Shown: positions 1 through 8,987, numbered from the stretch's first letter. The stretch is DNA of 45,007 nt from Saprospiraceae bacterium (GCA_020631105.1 JAHDHW010000002.1:34905-79911); one strand, 5' to 3'. Translations and numbers: made by a program. The notes: generated by a model not told the origin, from the letters alone.

Positions 1-137
1 GATAGTGAGATAGTTGGTGAGTGGGTAAAAGAGTTAATGGGTTAATAGACGGGTGAGCTGGTAATGTGCTGGCTTGCTCGTTTATTTAGATAATTGATTT
101 TAGGGCTAAACTTTTAGATTATAAAGTAGTCTAAAGG

Positions 138-163
138 TTGTATTAAGAATTTTCTTAATTTTG
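138..163 (+). promoter_or_regulatory. Candidate promoter of the thioredoxin-fold lipoprotein gene
   Basis: TAATTTTG at 156-163 is an exact match to the Bacteroidota -7 consensus TAnnTTTG. A TTG at 138-140 lies 15 bases upstream, slightly shorter than the usual 17-23. The predicted start of transcription is near 170, about 25 bases before the GTG at 195. Confidence 0.4.
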
Positions 164-194
164 CATTCTCTATCACCCTGATAAATAATTTACT

Positions 195-656
195 GTGAAA
201 CGTATCATTCTTATCCTTTTTGTTGTGCTGCCATTCTTGCTAAGTAGTTGTGGAGGCTCGAAAAAAACTGTTGGTTCTAAAAAAGCTCCTAATTCAAATG
301 GGATTTTCACATCCTCCCAAACTTTGACGAGTATTCTCGAAGAAGCTCAGGAAGAAGGGAAAATCGTATTCGTTGATATGTATACAACATGGTGTGCCCC
401 TTGTAAGGTGATGGATGAAGAAGTGTACACGCATCAAAGTGTGCATGATTTATTTAAGGATAAAGTAATTAGCTATAAAGTAGATGCAGAAAAAGCAAAT
501 GGACCTGATTTAGCCTTGATTTATAATGTTCAGGTATATCCAACTTTACTTTTTTTGGATGATAAAGGGCGAGAGATTGTAAGAAGTGACGGCGCTTTAA
601 GTACTACGGGCTTTTTGGATTTAGCACGCTTAGCTTTAGATCAGCAAAATTTTTAA
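195..656 (+). CDS. Thioredoxin-fold lipoprotein
   Basis: A 153-residue protein with a short hydrophobic signal and a lipobox (LSSC, cysteine at residue 19), so it is probably anchored in the envelope facing the periplasm. The thioredoxin fold is shown by the redox motif WCAPCK near residues 66-71 and the cis-proline stretch VYPTLLF. It resembles the thioredoxin_7/DsbD-gamma group that keeps or makes periplasmic thiols reduced or oxidised; its substrate is unknown. The start is GTG at 195, placed directly before the basic residues of the signal peptide. The stop shares its bases with the stop of the convergent uvrC gene. Confidence 0.8.
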   Translation: MKRIILILFVVLPFLLSSCGGSKKTVGSKKAPNSNGIFTSSQTLTSILEEAQEEGKIVFVDMYTTWCAPCKVMDEEVYTHQSVHDLFKDKVISYKVDAEKANGPDLALIYNVQVYPTLLFLDDKGREIVRSDGALSTTGFLDLARLALDQQNF

Positions 657-2479
657 TTTTCTTCATCTTCTTTAGCGGCCTGCTTCATGAAGTACGCTAA
701 TACTTTAGAGGTGGCAGATTTGCCGACCTCTGCTTCTATTTCTTTGGCGGTAGCTTTTTTTAGTTGTTTTACGGACTTAAATTTTCTCAGCAGCTTTTCT
801 GCAGTTTTTTCTCCTATACCAGTGATATTAGTGATCTCCGATCCAGTAAAATCTTTGGATCGCAAATCGCGGTGAAAATTAATTGCAAAGCGGTGGGCTT
901 CGTTCCTTGCTTGCTGGATGAGTTTTAAGGATTCAGATTTTTTATTGATATACAAAGGAATCGGATCATCCGGGAAAAATATTTCCTCCAGTTTTTTTGC
1001 AATTCCAATAATCGTCACTTTATCCCGGATACCAAGTAAGTCAAGACTTTTAACAGCAGAGCTTAATTGTCCTTTTCCACCATCGATAATAATTAACTGC
1101 GGTAATGAGTCCCCTTCGGAAAGTATGCGTCGGTAACGGCGATGTACAACCTCTTCCATCGAAGCAAAATCATCCGGTCCTTCGACCGTTTTGATTTTAA
1201 AATGACGGTAATCTTTCTTTGCGGGTTTCGCATTTTTGAAAACAACACAAGACGCTACAGGATTGCTACCTTGGATATTAGAGTTATCAAAACACTCAAT
1301 ATGTAAAGGTACTTCGCTCATGTTTAAATCCGACTGAAGTGTTTTTAGAATACGTTCAGTAGAAGTTTGTTTAGTAGCACGGGTAGCCTCTTCTTTCTTT
1401 TTTTGAAGGAGATAGTATTTGACGTTTTTCTCGGAGAGTTCTAAAAGTTTCTTTTTGTCTCCGCGTTGCGGAATAGTCAATAGTAAATCCTCTTCCGGAA
1501 GTTGAACTTCAGCAGCACATACAATTTCTTTTGCGATACTATTGAAGCGTTCACGAATCTCCGGGATTACATATTCAAGGATTTCTTTTTCTTCGTTATC
1601 CAGATTTTTGATTAACTCTTGTGTATAGGTATTGATGACTGCGCCATTAATTACTTTGAGGTAATTGACATAGGCTGTTTTTTCGTCGGATGCGATTGCA
1701 AAAACATCCAGATCTCTGATTGTTGTACTTACTACGGTTGATTTGCTTTGATAATTCTCGAACACTGAGAGTTTATCTTTAGTTTGCTGTGCTTTTTCAA
1801 ATTTTAAATCCATAGCAAACTGCTCCATTTCTTCTTTTAGGTGTCGTTTTACCTCTGCGAAATTTCCGCGAAGAATATTTTTTATTTGCTGAATTTTCTT
1901 GTTGTAACTTTCCTCTGATTCCAATCCTTCGCAAGGGCCTTCACAATTTTTGATATGGTATTCCAGACAAACTTTGAACTTCCCTTTTTCGATATTATCC
2001 TGAGAGAGGTGATAGTTACAGGTCCGAAGGGGGAATAGATTTTTGATGAGCTCAAGGATAATCTTGATCTGACCTCTGCTCATATAAGGCCCGTAGTATA
2101 TCGAACCGTCTCGGATTACCTTTCTGGTGATAAAGACTCTTGGAAAGCGCTCTTTTTTAATACAGATGTACGAGTAGCTTTTATCATCCTTTAGCAGTAC
2201 GTTATAACGAGGTTGGAATTTTTTGATCAGGGTGTTTTCGAGCAGCAGGGCATCCGTTTCGGTTTCGACGATAGTATATTCGAAATGGTGTGCATTTCGA
2301 ACCATTGTTTTCGTCTTTGCAGCCTGATGTTTTTTACTACCGAAATAGGAAGCTAGACGATTTTTTAGATTTTTAGCTTTGCCTACATAAATAATAGTAC
2401 CCTCGGGATCTATAAATTTATAGATTCCTGGTTGCTTTGGGAGCGTAGAGGATATTTCTTTATAGTCGGCAGTAGTCAT
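653..2479 (-). CDS. uvrC: UvrABC excinuclease subunit C
   Basis: 608 residues, the usual UvrC length. UvrC makes both incisions around a DNA lesion in nucleotide excision repair after UvrA/UvrB damage recognition. Domains in order: GIY-YIG nuclease at about 14-93 (PGIYKF then IIYVGKAKNLKNR), a UVR motif near residues 200-240 that binds UvrB, an RNase H-like endonuclease domain beginning at IECFDNSNIQG with the conserved IIDGGKGQL segment, and C-terminal helix-hairpin-helix motifs (ITGIGEKTAEKLL). It starts at ATG, 55 bases downstream of the parC stop on the same strand, so the two may be co-transcribed. The 3' end overlaps the lipoprotein gene by 4 bases. Confidence 0.97.
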   Translation of the reverse strand: MTTADYKEISSTLPKQPGIYKFIDPEGTIIYVGKAKNLKNRLASYFGSKKHQAAKTKTMVRNAHHFEYTIVETETDALLLENTLIKKFQPRYNVLLKDDKSYSYICIKKERFPRVFITRKVIRDGSIYYGPYMSRGQIKIILELIKNLFPLRTCNYHLSQDNIEKGKFKVCLEYHIKNCEGPCEGLESEESYNKKIQQIKNILRGNFAEVKRHLKEEMEQFAMDLKFEKAQQTKDKLSVFENYQSKSTVVSTTIRDLDVFAIASDEKTAYVNYLKVINGAVINTYTQELIKNLDNEEKEILEYVIPEIRERFNSIAKEIVCAAEVQLPEEDLLLTIPQRGDKKKLLELSEKNVKYYLLQKKKEEATRATKQTSTERILKTLQSDLNMSEVPLHIECFDNSNIQGSNPVASCVVFKNAKPAKKDYRHFKIKTVEGPDDFASMEEVVHRRYRRILSEGDSLPQLIIIDGGKGQLSSAVKSLDLLGIRDKVTIIGIAKKLEEIFFPDDPIPLYINKKSESLKLIQQARNEAHRFAINFHRDLRSKDFTGSEITNITGIGEKTAEKLLRKFKSVKQLKKATAKEIEAEVGKSATSKVLAYFMKQAAKEDEEN

Positions 2480-2534
2480 CTAATAGTTAGTTGAGTAAAG
2501 CTTTTGCATTCCGATCACGAACAGCTTTTACCTC

Positions 2535-5153
2535 TTATTCAAACAATTCCTGCTGTGATTGGTTGTCCACATCAAATTCAATAGAATCACCAGCTTTTAG
2601 TTTGTCCGGTTTGTCAGTAGTGGATTTTAGTTCTTTAATGCCGGTGATTCTCTGGTCACTTAGCTTATTACCCATAGATTTCCAGCCTTTAACGTCAATA
2701 AAGTCTTTCAGGTCTAATTCCCAATCTACTTTTTCTTTTTTATCCTTAGTGGTATACCGTATTTTTGGATCAGGGTCAGTTGATGCATATAGTAATTTGG
2801 AACTCTTATGCTCTGTCAGGAATGGAAACTTCTGATTGTTAGTAGAGGTTTCTACCTGAAATCTTTTGACCACGGTCCATTTTTTAGCACCTTCAAAATA
2901 TACTGCGGTAATAACGGTCTCTGGAGTGAGCTTACTAATCGAGAACATTTCCTTCGGTTCAAATTTGCGTACCATTTCCATGTCCATATCCGCTACTTCA
3001 TAGCTGCCATCTTTATAGACAATCAGTAGATTGTCACCCGTATCAAATTCTCCAAGGTATATTCCTCGTTCCTCTGTGTTTAGACGGCCACTAACTTCAT
3101 CCATCCAGAATTTGATAGCCCCTAAGGTAGATTTACCAACCTCTTTTTGAGTGACTTTTCTAATCGGGTATTTGGTGACAAGATTACCTTGTGATGCTCT
3201 CCCTTTGATTGTGAGCCAGTCAAAGTCAAAATCAAAAAGCTTTTTGTGCGCCTTACAGCCCTGACTTAATTGGATAGATACAATTTCAGATTCGCCATTC
3301 GGATTAGCAGTGAAGTAATGAACTTTAGAATTTGGATTACCCTTGGTAAGGTGATAAGCTTTATCTCTGGTAATGGATTTTACGTTGAAACGTTTAGCCA
3401 TAGATTTACCAGACTTACTATCTACATAAATCATATTGTAGGTGGTCCGATCGTCTCCTTTTTTCCAGACAGATACGTGAATGATATCTTTACCAATAAA
3501 GACCTTGTCAGCCATCCTAACCACTTTGAATGTTCCGTCTTTACAGAAGACAATAATGTCATCTATGTCAGAACAATCCATAACGAATTCTTCTTTTTTC
3601 AATCCAGAGCCAATAAATCCAGCTTTACGATCGACATATAATTTTGAATTGTTTTGTACTACTTGGCGCACTTCGATATTATCAAAGACTTCAATTTTTG
3701 TGCGTCGCTCTTTCCCTTTACCATATTTATCCAACAACTGTTGGTAATAGTCAATGGTAAAAGTCGTAAGATTATTAAGGTAGTGGATAGTTTGCTTTAG
3801 CTCTTCTTCTAATTTAGCAATTAACTCATCAGCCTTGAAAGAATTGTATTTAGAGATCCGTTTGATCTTAATCTCTGTCAGACGAACAATGTCATCTTCC
3901 GTAACATCGCGGTAAAGGCGGATCCGTTTGTCTGTTTTTTTAGGTTTCTCACTAGGAGAGACAACGTATTTTTTTAATTCGCGGTCTATGGTCTCGATTA
4001 CGGCTTCCCAGGTTTCGCATTCTTCAATCTCGCGATAGATTCTGTTCTGAATAAAGATTTTCTCGAGGCTCGCGAAGTGAAGTTTTTCTTCCAGCTCTTT
4101 TTTCTTGATCTCCAGCTCCAGCTTAAGTAATGCTTTTGTGTTCTCTGTACAAACCTTTAGTAATTCACTGACCTTCATAAAGTGAGGCTTGTCGTCAATG
4201 ATTACACAAGCATTAGGAGAGATAGATACCTCACAGTTTGTAAAAGCGTAAAGCGCATCAATTGTAACATCAGGAGAAACACCCGTAGCAAGGTCTACCA
4301 GAATTTCAACATGTTGTGCAGTGTTATCAACTACTTTTTTGATTTTGATTTTACCCTTTTCATTTGCTTTTAAGATGCTGTCAATAAGCGAAGTCGTTGT
4401 TACTCCGTAAGGCAGCTCTTTGATCGCAATGGTATTTTTGTCGATCTTTTCGATCTTTGCACGAACTCGAACTTTCCCCCCTCTTTTGCCAGAGTTATAA
4501 TCCGAAACATCAATCGAACCGCCAGTTTGAAAATCTGGGAAAATCTGGACGTATTTATCCTCCAGGATTTTAATAGAGGCCTTGATTAATTCAATGAAAT
4601 TATGAGGAAGTATTTTCGTAGATAGACCAACTGCAATACCATCAGCCCCCTGAGCGAGTAAAAGCGGAAACTTCATTGGGAGGTTGATAGGCTCTTTCTT
4701 CCGGCCATCATAAGATATCTGCCATTCAGTAGTCTGTGCATTAAAAGCAACTTCAAGCGCAAACTTGGTTAGTCTTGCTTCAATGTACCTGGGGGCCGCC
4801 GCACGATCTCCGGTACGAGAGTCTCCCCAGTTACCCTGACAGTCAATCAATAAATCCTTCTGACCAAGATTAACCAAAGCGTCACCAATTGCCGCATCCC
4901 CATGCGGGTGATACTGCATTGTGTTACCAATGATATTGGCTACTTTGTGATAGCGTCCATCATCCTTTTCTTTCAAAGCATGAAGGATTCTTCTTTGAAC
5001 AGGTTTTAGGCCGTCCTCAATAGAGGGGACAGCACGTTCCAGAATTACGTACGAGGCGTAATCCAGAAAATATTCTTTATACATTCCAGAAAGGGAAATC
5101 ACATTATCATCTTGCCCGTTTTCCGGCACATATCCATTTTTACCTTTGCTCAT
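2535..5153 (-). CDS. parC: DNA topoisomerase IV subunit A (GyrA/ParC family)
   Basis: 872-residue type IIA topoisomerase breakage-reunion subunit. The N-terminal winged-helix/tower region holds DGLKPVQRRIL (residues 47-57), the YHPHGD block (81-86) and the catalytic tyrosine Y123 in AAPRYIEAR. A coiled coil follows near residues 330-460, then a degenerate C-terminal beta-pinwheel without an obvious GyrA box, which favours ParC (decatenation) over GyrA. The residue after HPHGD is alanine (A87) where E. coli GyrA has the quinolone-target serine S83; an acidic residue is kept at D91. No parE is adjacent. The last approximately 50 residues are acidic. It starts at ATG. Confidence 0.9.
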   Translation of the reverse strand: MSKGKNGYVPENGQDDNVISLSGMYKEYFLDYASYVILERAVPSIEDGLKPVQRRILHALKEKDDGRYHKVANIIGNTMQYHPHGDAAIGDALVNLGQKDLLIDCQGNWGDSRTGDRAAAPRYIEARLTKFALEVAFNAQTTEWQISYDGRKKEPINLPMKFPLLLAQGADGIAVGLSTKILPHNFIELIKASIKILEDKYVQIFPDFQTGGSIDVSDYNSGKRGGKVRVRAKIEKIDKNTIAIKELPYGVTTTSLIDSILKANEKGKIKIKKVVDNTAQHVEILVDLATGVSPDVTIDALYAFTNCEVSISPNACVIIDDKPHFMKVSELLKVCTENTKALLKLELEIKKKELEEKLHFASLEKIFIQNRIYREIEECETWEAVIETIDRELKKYVVSPSEKPKKTDKRIRLYRDVTEDDIVRLTEIKIKRISKYNSFKADELIAKLEEELKQTIHYLNNLTTFTIDYYQQLLDKYGKGKERRTKIEVFDNIEVRQVVQNNSKLYVDRKAGFIGSGLKKEEFVMDCSDIDDIIVFCKDGTFKVVRMADKVFIGKDIIHVSVWKKGDDRTTYNMIYVDSKSGKSMAKRFNVKSITRDKAYHLTKGNPNSKVHYFTANPNGESEIVSIQLSQGCKAHKKLFDFDFDWLTIKGRASQGNLVTKYPIRKVTQKEVGKSTLGAIKFWMDEVSGRLNTEERGIYLGEFDTGDNLLIVYKDGSYEVADMDMEMVRKFEPKEMFSISKLTPETVITAVYFEGAKKWTVVKRFQVETSTNNQKFPFLTEHKSSKLLYASTDPDPKIRYTTKDKKEKVDWELDLKDFIDVKGWKSMGNKLSDQRITGIKELKSTTDKPDKLKAGDSIEFDVDNQSQQELFE

Positions 5154-5627
5154 ATTCTTCTAAAATTTAGGAGAGTAGTGTTTCATATAAATAGCTGATG
5201 GATTTAGCAATAGTTTTTACCATCAACTACTTGAACGCGAAAATACTGATTTTGCTACATTTTAAGGGTGTAAAGGTAGCAAAAAACTAATAAAATATAA
5301 ACAAATTGTTGATTTTTACTCTTGTTTTTGTTTTGTAATTCTTTGATGAGTCGTAACTGATGACGATCAGCTACTTTTCCTCTGATCAATGGGAGAAAAA
5401 GGGCTTAAGAGTTAGGAGGCGAAAAACTGATAGACGATTGTAGGATACAAAAGCCCAAGTGAATGAACGTTAGAATTTAGAGACAATATCCGAACAAGTG
5501 TAGTAAGTAGTATAATAGAGTATTTACAGCTCTACTTATTGATTTGTCCCTATTCCCTTAAGTTTTAGATTCAGGCTATAATGTACTCATTCAAAACTTA
5601 GGCTTTTGAAGAACTATTCCTTTGATG
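5154..5627. other. 474-base intergenic region between parC and the MscS-type gene
   Basis: Both flanking genes are on the minus strand, so this holds the end of the channel transcript and the parC promoter. I found no tRNA, no convincing ORF and no full promoter match. Two inverted repeats are visible: TAAGTTTT 5559-5566 with AAAACTTA 5593-5600, directly downstream of the channel gene, and TAAGTAG with CTACTTA near 5503-5540. The first could help end the channel transcript but has no U-run. Confidence 0.4.
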
Positions 5628-6491
5628 CTAGCCAGGACCAATCGGACCTAGCTCAACGCCTTCAGAGTATGCCATTTTTATACCTCTCTGGTAGAATGCA
5701 TCTTTGATTTTACTATTGATTTCAAAAGTGGCGTCCCAGTAATCATCAGGTGTAATAAAAGGGCGAATGCTGATGATAACATTATGACTATCATAGGATT
5801 CAATACCAATGATGGGCTCCGGGTCTTTGAGTACAAAAGGAATATCAGAAAGTGCCTCGGAGATAGCTGCTTTTACTTTAGTGAAGCTTTCTTCATAAGG
5901 CATAGAGATGTTTAACTCTAAGCGGATGTGCCCATTGGTAGAATAATTGGTAATAACACCGTCTACTACTTGACCATTAGGGATAATATGAGTTTTGTTG
6001 CCAGGTGTAACAATAGTGGTGTTGAAGATTTGTATACCCTCTACTCGACCAAACTTTTCACTGATCTCTACCCAGTCACTTACTTTGTAGGGTTTGAATA
6101 CCATAATCATGATACCTGCAGCAAAATTTCCCAGACTGCCTTGTAATGCCATTCCGACAGCAAATGCCATCGCAGCTATGATTCCAACAAGTGAAGTCAT
6201 TTCAAAGCCTATGATCTGAGCAGCAATTAAAAGCACCACAATTTTCAGGGCCATACTGACCAAAGAAGACAGAAAAGAAACTACTTCGGGGGCCATTTTA
6301 GCTTTCTCAAGGGAGAAATTAAAAACCTTGCTAATCTTTTTTACCAGCCAAAACCCGATCAATAAAATGATTATTGCCAGGGCCAGCTTGGGTACAAAAC
6401 CTGCAGCCCAGTCGATAAACTGATCCGTTAATTCACCAACTTTGTCCAGATCCATAGTGTTATCAGTCGTTATTTGTTCTTGTTCTTCCAT
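5628..6491 (-). CDS. Small-conductance mechanosensitive channel (MscS family)
   Basis: 287 residues, the same size as E. coli MscS (286). An inner-membrane channel that opens under membrane tension to release solutes during hypo-osmotic shock. Three membrane segments are visible near residues 33-52, 73-98 and 100-130; the third is the pore helix, glycine/alanine-rich (MAFAVGMALQGSLGNFAAG), followed by the beta domain (YKVSDWVEI, IIPNGQVVDGVITNYS) and an alpha/beta C-terminal vestibule. It starts at ATG. The gene is divergent from the ECF sigma factor with 217 bases between; the shared region contains the inverted repeat TTTAAC/GTTAAA at 6624-6640. Confidence 0.92.
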   Translation of the reverse strand: MEEQEQITTDNTMDLDKVGELTDQFIDWAAGFVPKLALAIIILLIGFWLVKKISKVFNFSLEKAKMAPEVVSFLSSLVSMALKIVVLLIAAQIIGFEMTSLVGIIAAMAFAVGMALQGSLGNFAAGIMIMVFKPYKVSDWVEISEKFGRVEGIQIFNTTIVTPGNKTHIIPNGQVVDGVITNYSTNGHIRLELNISMPYEESFTKVKAAISEALSDIPFVLKDPEPIIGIESYDSHNVIISIRPFITPDDYWDATFEINSKIKDAFYQRGIKMAYSEGVELGPIGPG

Positions 6492-6664
6492 GTTTTTCGT
6501 CTTTAGAAAGGCGAAAATAAAACCTTTGTGGCAGAAAGTTGAGTGTTATGATAAGGGAATGTCACCAAAAACAAGCTAATTGGTCACCTGCGGCAGCATT
6601 TGTCATTGCATTGTCGTTACTTTTTTAACAAAGCGTTAAACTAGGGTGTTAGCGACCACCTTTG

Positions 6665-6695
6665 TTGGAAAAAACGGTTAATTGAGCTAACTTTA
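6665..6695 (+). promoter_or_regulatory. Candidate promoter of the ECF sigma operon
   Basis: TTG at 6665-6667, 20 bases, then TAACTTTA at 6688-6695, which matches TAnnTTTG in all but the last base. Transcription would begin near 6700, leaving a very short leader before the ATG at 6709. Confidence 0.35.
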
Positions 6696-6708
6696 AAATT
6701 CACAGTTC

Positions 6709-7272
6709 ATGGATATCGCTTTGAATTTACATCACCAAGAGAAAGATTACATACTCGCCTGCATCAACAAGGAACGTTGGGCGCAGAAAAAGCTGTATGA
6801 AGAGCACTACAGCAAGATGATGTCAGTATGCCTGCGGTATAGTAATAACAAGGATGATGCACTCGATATCATGCATGACGGATTTATCAAGGTCTATAAT
6901 AATATTTCCAAATATCAACCTGGTACTTCTTTATCTGCATGGATTCACAGAATCATGGTCAATACTTCTATTGATTTTTATCGAAAAGCTATCCGACGGC
7001 GAACAGAAGATATTGATGAGGCTTACGGATTGAGTAGTGGTGGAGCGGATGCGATTAGCCAGTGCAGCGAAAAAGAAATATTGAAGGCGGTTCAAACGCT
7101 TTCCCCTGCTTATAGAGCGGTATTTAATTTGTATGTAATTGAGGGGTACTCTCATCGAGAAATTGCCGAACAACTAGATATAACCGAAAGTACATCACGA
7201 TCGAACTTAGTAAAAGCTAGAACAAAGCTCAAAGCTTTTTTAGCGAAAAACTACATTGGACATGGAGAATAA
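6709..7272 (+). CDS. ECF-type RNA polymerase sigma factor
   Basis: 187-residue sigma-70 family protein with only regions 2 and 4, the ECF architecture. Region 2 (about residues 25-95) includes the core-binding and -10 recognition helices (DALDIMHDGFIKVYNNISKY, then SAWIHRIMVNTSIDFYRK). Region 4 (about 123-175) has the helix-turn-helix YSHREIAEQLDITESTSRSN that reads the -35 element. Its stop overlaps the start of the next gene by 11 bases (7262-7272), so the pair is translationally coupled and the neighbour is the likely anti-sigma. The signal and regulon cannot be read from the sequence. Confidence 0.93.
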   Translation: MDIALNLHHQEKDYILACINKERWAQKKLYEEHYSKMMSVCLRYSNNKDDALDIMHDGFIKVYNNISKYQPGTSLSAWIHRIMVNTSIDFYRKAIRRRTEDIDEAYGLSSGGADAISQCSEKEILKAVQTLSPAYRAVFNLYVIEGYSHREIAEQLDITESTSRSNLVKARTKLKAFLAKNYIGHGE

Positions 7273-8794
7273 CTTCGACCGGCTTATAAAACAAAAGCTG
7301 GAAAATCTGGAAGTGGAATATAATCCTTCGGACTGGGACCGAATGGAGGAAAAAATCGTGGAGCAATCTGAATTGAATCCGGCTATAGAAGACGTGTATT
7401 TGGACGGGATGGTTTACGACACACTTAATGATGTTAATGTACAGTACAATCCGGCGCATTGGGAAATGATGAAAAATCGCCTGGAAGATCCATATGCGAT
7501 TCGCCGCCGTTTGATGAAATACAAAGTATTGGAGGTTGCTTTAGTGGCATTATTGCTTATAACTATTGGTCGATTGGTACCTTTTGATAAATCAAAATCG
7601 AATACATCATCCGAGACTACTGCTCAGATTGCTGACGCAAAGCATACCTTAAACTCAGATAGTAATACTGCTAAAATTGCTGCACAAGAGAATAATTCTA
7701 CGGAAGGTCAATCGGTAACTGGAGACCAGGTTACTCTTTCAGCGCAGCAAAATCCACCGACTATTGCGATAGCTGAAAATAATGAACCGGAACAGGCCCT
7801 TTCGAACGAAGGTTTACAAGACGTTGAGCTCAGCGAATATTTAAAAAATAATACCTCTGAGAACAATAATAATGAGCTTGTTCTTACAGAAGATAAAGCA
7901 GCAAATATTAATGAGATACTTGCTGAATCAGTCCTTTCTGAAGCGGCGAATGAAGAGGTAGCCGAACAAGCCTATAATTTTGGACCAGTCGTAGCAATGG
8001 ACGCTTTGGAACTGAAAGAAGCGGGGCCTTTAATGCTGCCACAAGAAGAAAATTTGGATGGGAGAAGGGTGCTGAATGATTTGCCAAAGACTATTAACGT
8101 ACGTATCGGTATGGTACTTGGTCCTGATGCAAACTATGTTACTACGCCTTCTAATCAATCAAAAGACCTGGATGTATTTAACCAGTATGCGCTTGGGTAT
8201 AGCGGAGGATTCACGCTCGGCTTTAATTATGGCCGATGGGAGATTGAGACTGGTGCCCTTTATTCTGCGGTAAGTTATGACTCCAGAAATATTTACGAAA
8301 TCAAAGGAAGTTTTGCAGATGGAGGGTACGTACAGCAAGGATTGGAAGGTGCGCAACTGGATATCGTTAGGGTTCCTTTAAATATCAAATATAACTTCGC
8401 CGATCATAGCAAATGGAATGTTTATGCTTACTCTGGGGTAAGCGCAAACGCTGCCGTTGAAACCTTCTATAAGATCACTACCACTGATCTTGGTCTGTCT
8501 GACGCTTCTCGTAATTTTGCAGGCCGAACGCCTTCTCCACCAGATATTGAGCCTCAAAAGGCGGAAGAAAATTTTGATGGAGTCTTTGAAGGAGGCTTAT
8601 TATCTAAAAACCTATTCTACACAGCTAATCTAGGGCTCGGAGTTGAGCGCTATTTTACACCTAGAATGAGCGTCTTTCTACAACCTAACTTTCAGTACCA
8701 ATTCTCCAAAGGGCTAGGGCCGCAAAGTGATAGAATCAATTCTGTTTCTTTATTAATGGGAGCGAAGGTAACCTTGAAAAAACGTAAAAAGTAA
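7262..8794 (+). CDS. Anti-sigma-like one-TM protein fused to an outer-membrane beta-barrel-like domain
   Basis: 510 residues from the ATG at 7262; a TTG at 7256 is also in frame but less likely. Order: a cytoplasmic region with two copies of a motif (EYNPSDWDRMEEKI at residues 19-32 and QYNPAHWEMMKNRL at 61-74), one transmembrane segment near 89-106, a long acidic Ser/Asn/Glu/Gln-rich linker to about residue 270, then alternating hydrophobic beta-strands resembling a PorT-type outer-membrane barrel, ending in basic residues. The overlap with the ECF sigma gene and the cytosolic N-terminus suggest that it holds the sigma factor at the membrane. The C-terminal part would span the periplasm and reach the outer membrane, so envelope state could be reported directly. 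Function is inferred from context and architecture. Confidence 0.7.
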   Translation: MENNFDRLIKQKLENLEVEYNPSDWDRMEEKIVEQSELNPAIEDVYLDGMVYDTLNDVNVQYNPAHWEMMKNRLEDPYAIRRRLMKYKVLEVALVALLLITIGRLVPFDKSKSNTSSETTAQIADAKHTLNSDSNTAKIAAQENNSTEGQSVTGDQVTLSAQQNPPTIAIAENNEPEQALSNEGLQDVELSEYLKNNTSENNNNELVLTEDKAANINEILAESVLSEAANEEVAEQAYNFGPVVAMDALELKEAGPLMLPQEENLDGRRVLNDLPKTINVRIGMVLGPDANYVTTPSNQSKDLDVFNQYALGYSGGFTLGFNYGRWEIETGALYSAVSYDSRNIYEIKGSFADGGYVQQGLEGAQLDIVRVPLNIKYNFADHSKWNVYAYSGVSANAAVETFYKITTTDLGLSDASRNFAGRTPSPPDIEPQKAEENFDGVFEGGLLSKNLFYTANLGLGVERYFTPRMSVFLQPNFQYQFSKGLGPQSDRINSVSLLMGAKVTLKKRKK

Positions 8795-8882
8795 ATCAAT
8801 ACCTGTTGACTAGTTGTTTTTCTTGTATAGAGGACGGCTAATTTTACAATCTAAGAAATTTCCTATTTCTCTTAAAAATTGT

Positions 8883-8904
8883 AACTTGTTCTATGACACA
8901 AGTT
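8883..8904. promoter_or_regulatory. Inverted repeat upstream of the BLUF gene
   Basis: AACTTGT at 8883-8889 and ACAAGTT at 8898-8904 are perfect complements separated by 8 bases. There is no U-run after it, so an operator is more likely than a terminator, though it also lies 90 bases after the previous stop. Confidence 0.3.
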
Positions 8905-8942
8905 CGTGTTTGCTTACACTGATATATGGTAAGTAAATGCTC

Positions 8943-8953
8943 GAGCGTCGCTC
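8943..8953. promoter_or_regulatory. GC-rich palindrome in the -33 position of the BLUF promoter
   Basis: GAGCGTCGCTC is an 11-base perfect palindrome around a central T. It lies 14 bases upstream of the -7 box, where a TTG would be expected; no TTG is present. This arrangement suggests a regulator binding site. No binding protein is known from the sequence. Confidence 0.35.
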
Positions 8954-8967
8954 ATTATTTAAGTAAA

Positions 8968-8975
8968 TACTTTTG
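8968..8975 (+). promoter_or_regulatory. -7 promoter element of the BLUF gene
   Basis: TACTTTTG is an exact TAnnTTTG match. Transcription from here would start around 8981, leaving a leader of a few bases before the ATG at 8988. This argues against the in-frame TTG at 8973, which lies inside the box. Confidence 0.45.
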
Positions 8976-8987
8976 GTAAGTAAGAAT

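Larger units (their letters stand above)
8927..8983 (+). repeat. Short direct repeats in the BLUF promoter region
   Basis: TGGTAAGTAA occurs at 8927-8936 and again at 8974-8983, 47 bases apart. A related AAGTAAATRC pair sits at 8931-8940 and 8961-8970. The two copies bracket the palindrome at 8943-8953 and the -7 box. Confidence 0.5.

Noticed and set aside
2491-2835. A 114-residue plus-strand frame over the parC 3' end
   Set aside because: It lies antisense to the conserved parC and the uvrC-parC gap, is serine/leucine-rich as expected for a shadow frame, and matches nothing.
8973-8987. TTG at 8973 as the BLUF gene start
   Set aside because: The codon lies within a perfect -7 promoter box, and BLUF proteins begin only a few residues before the VYVS segment, which fits the ATG at 8988.
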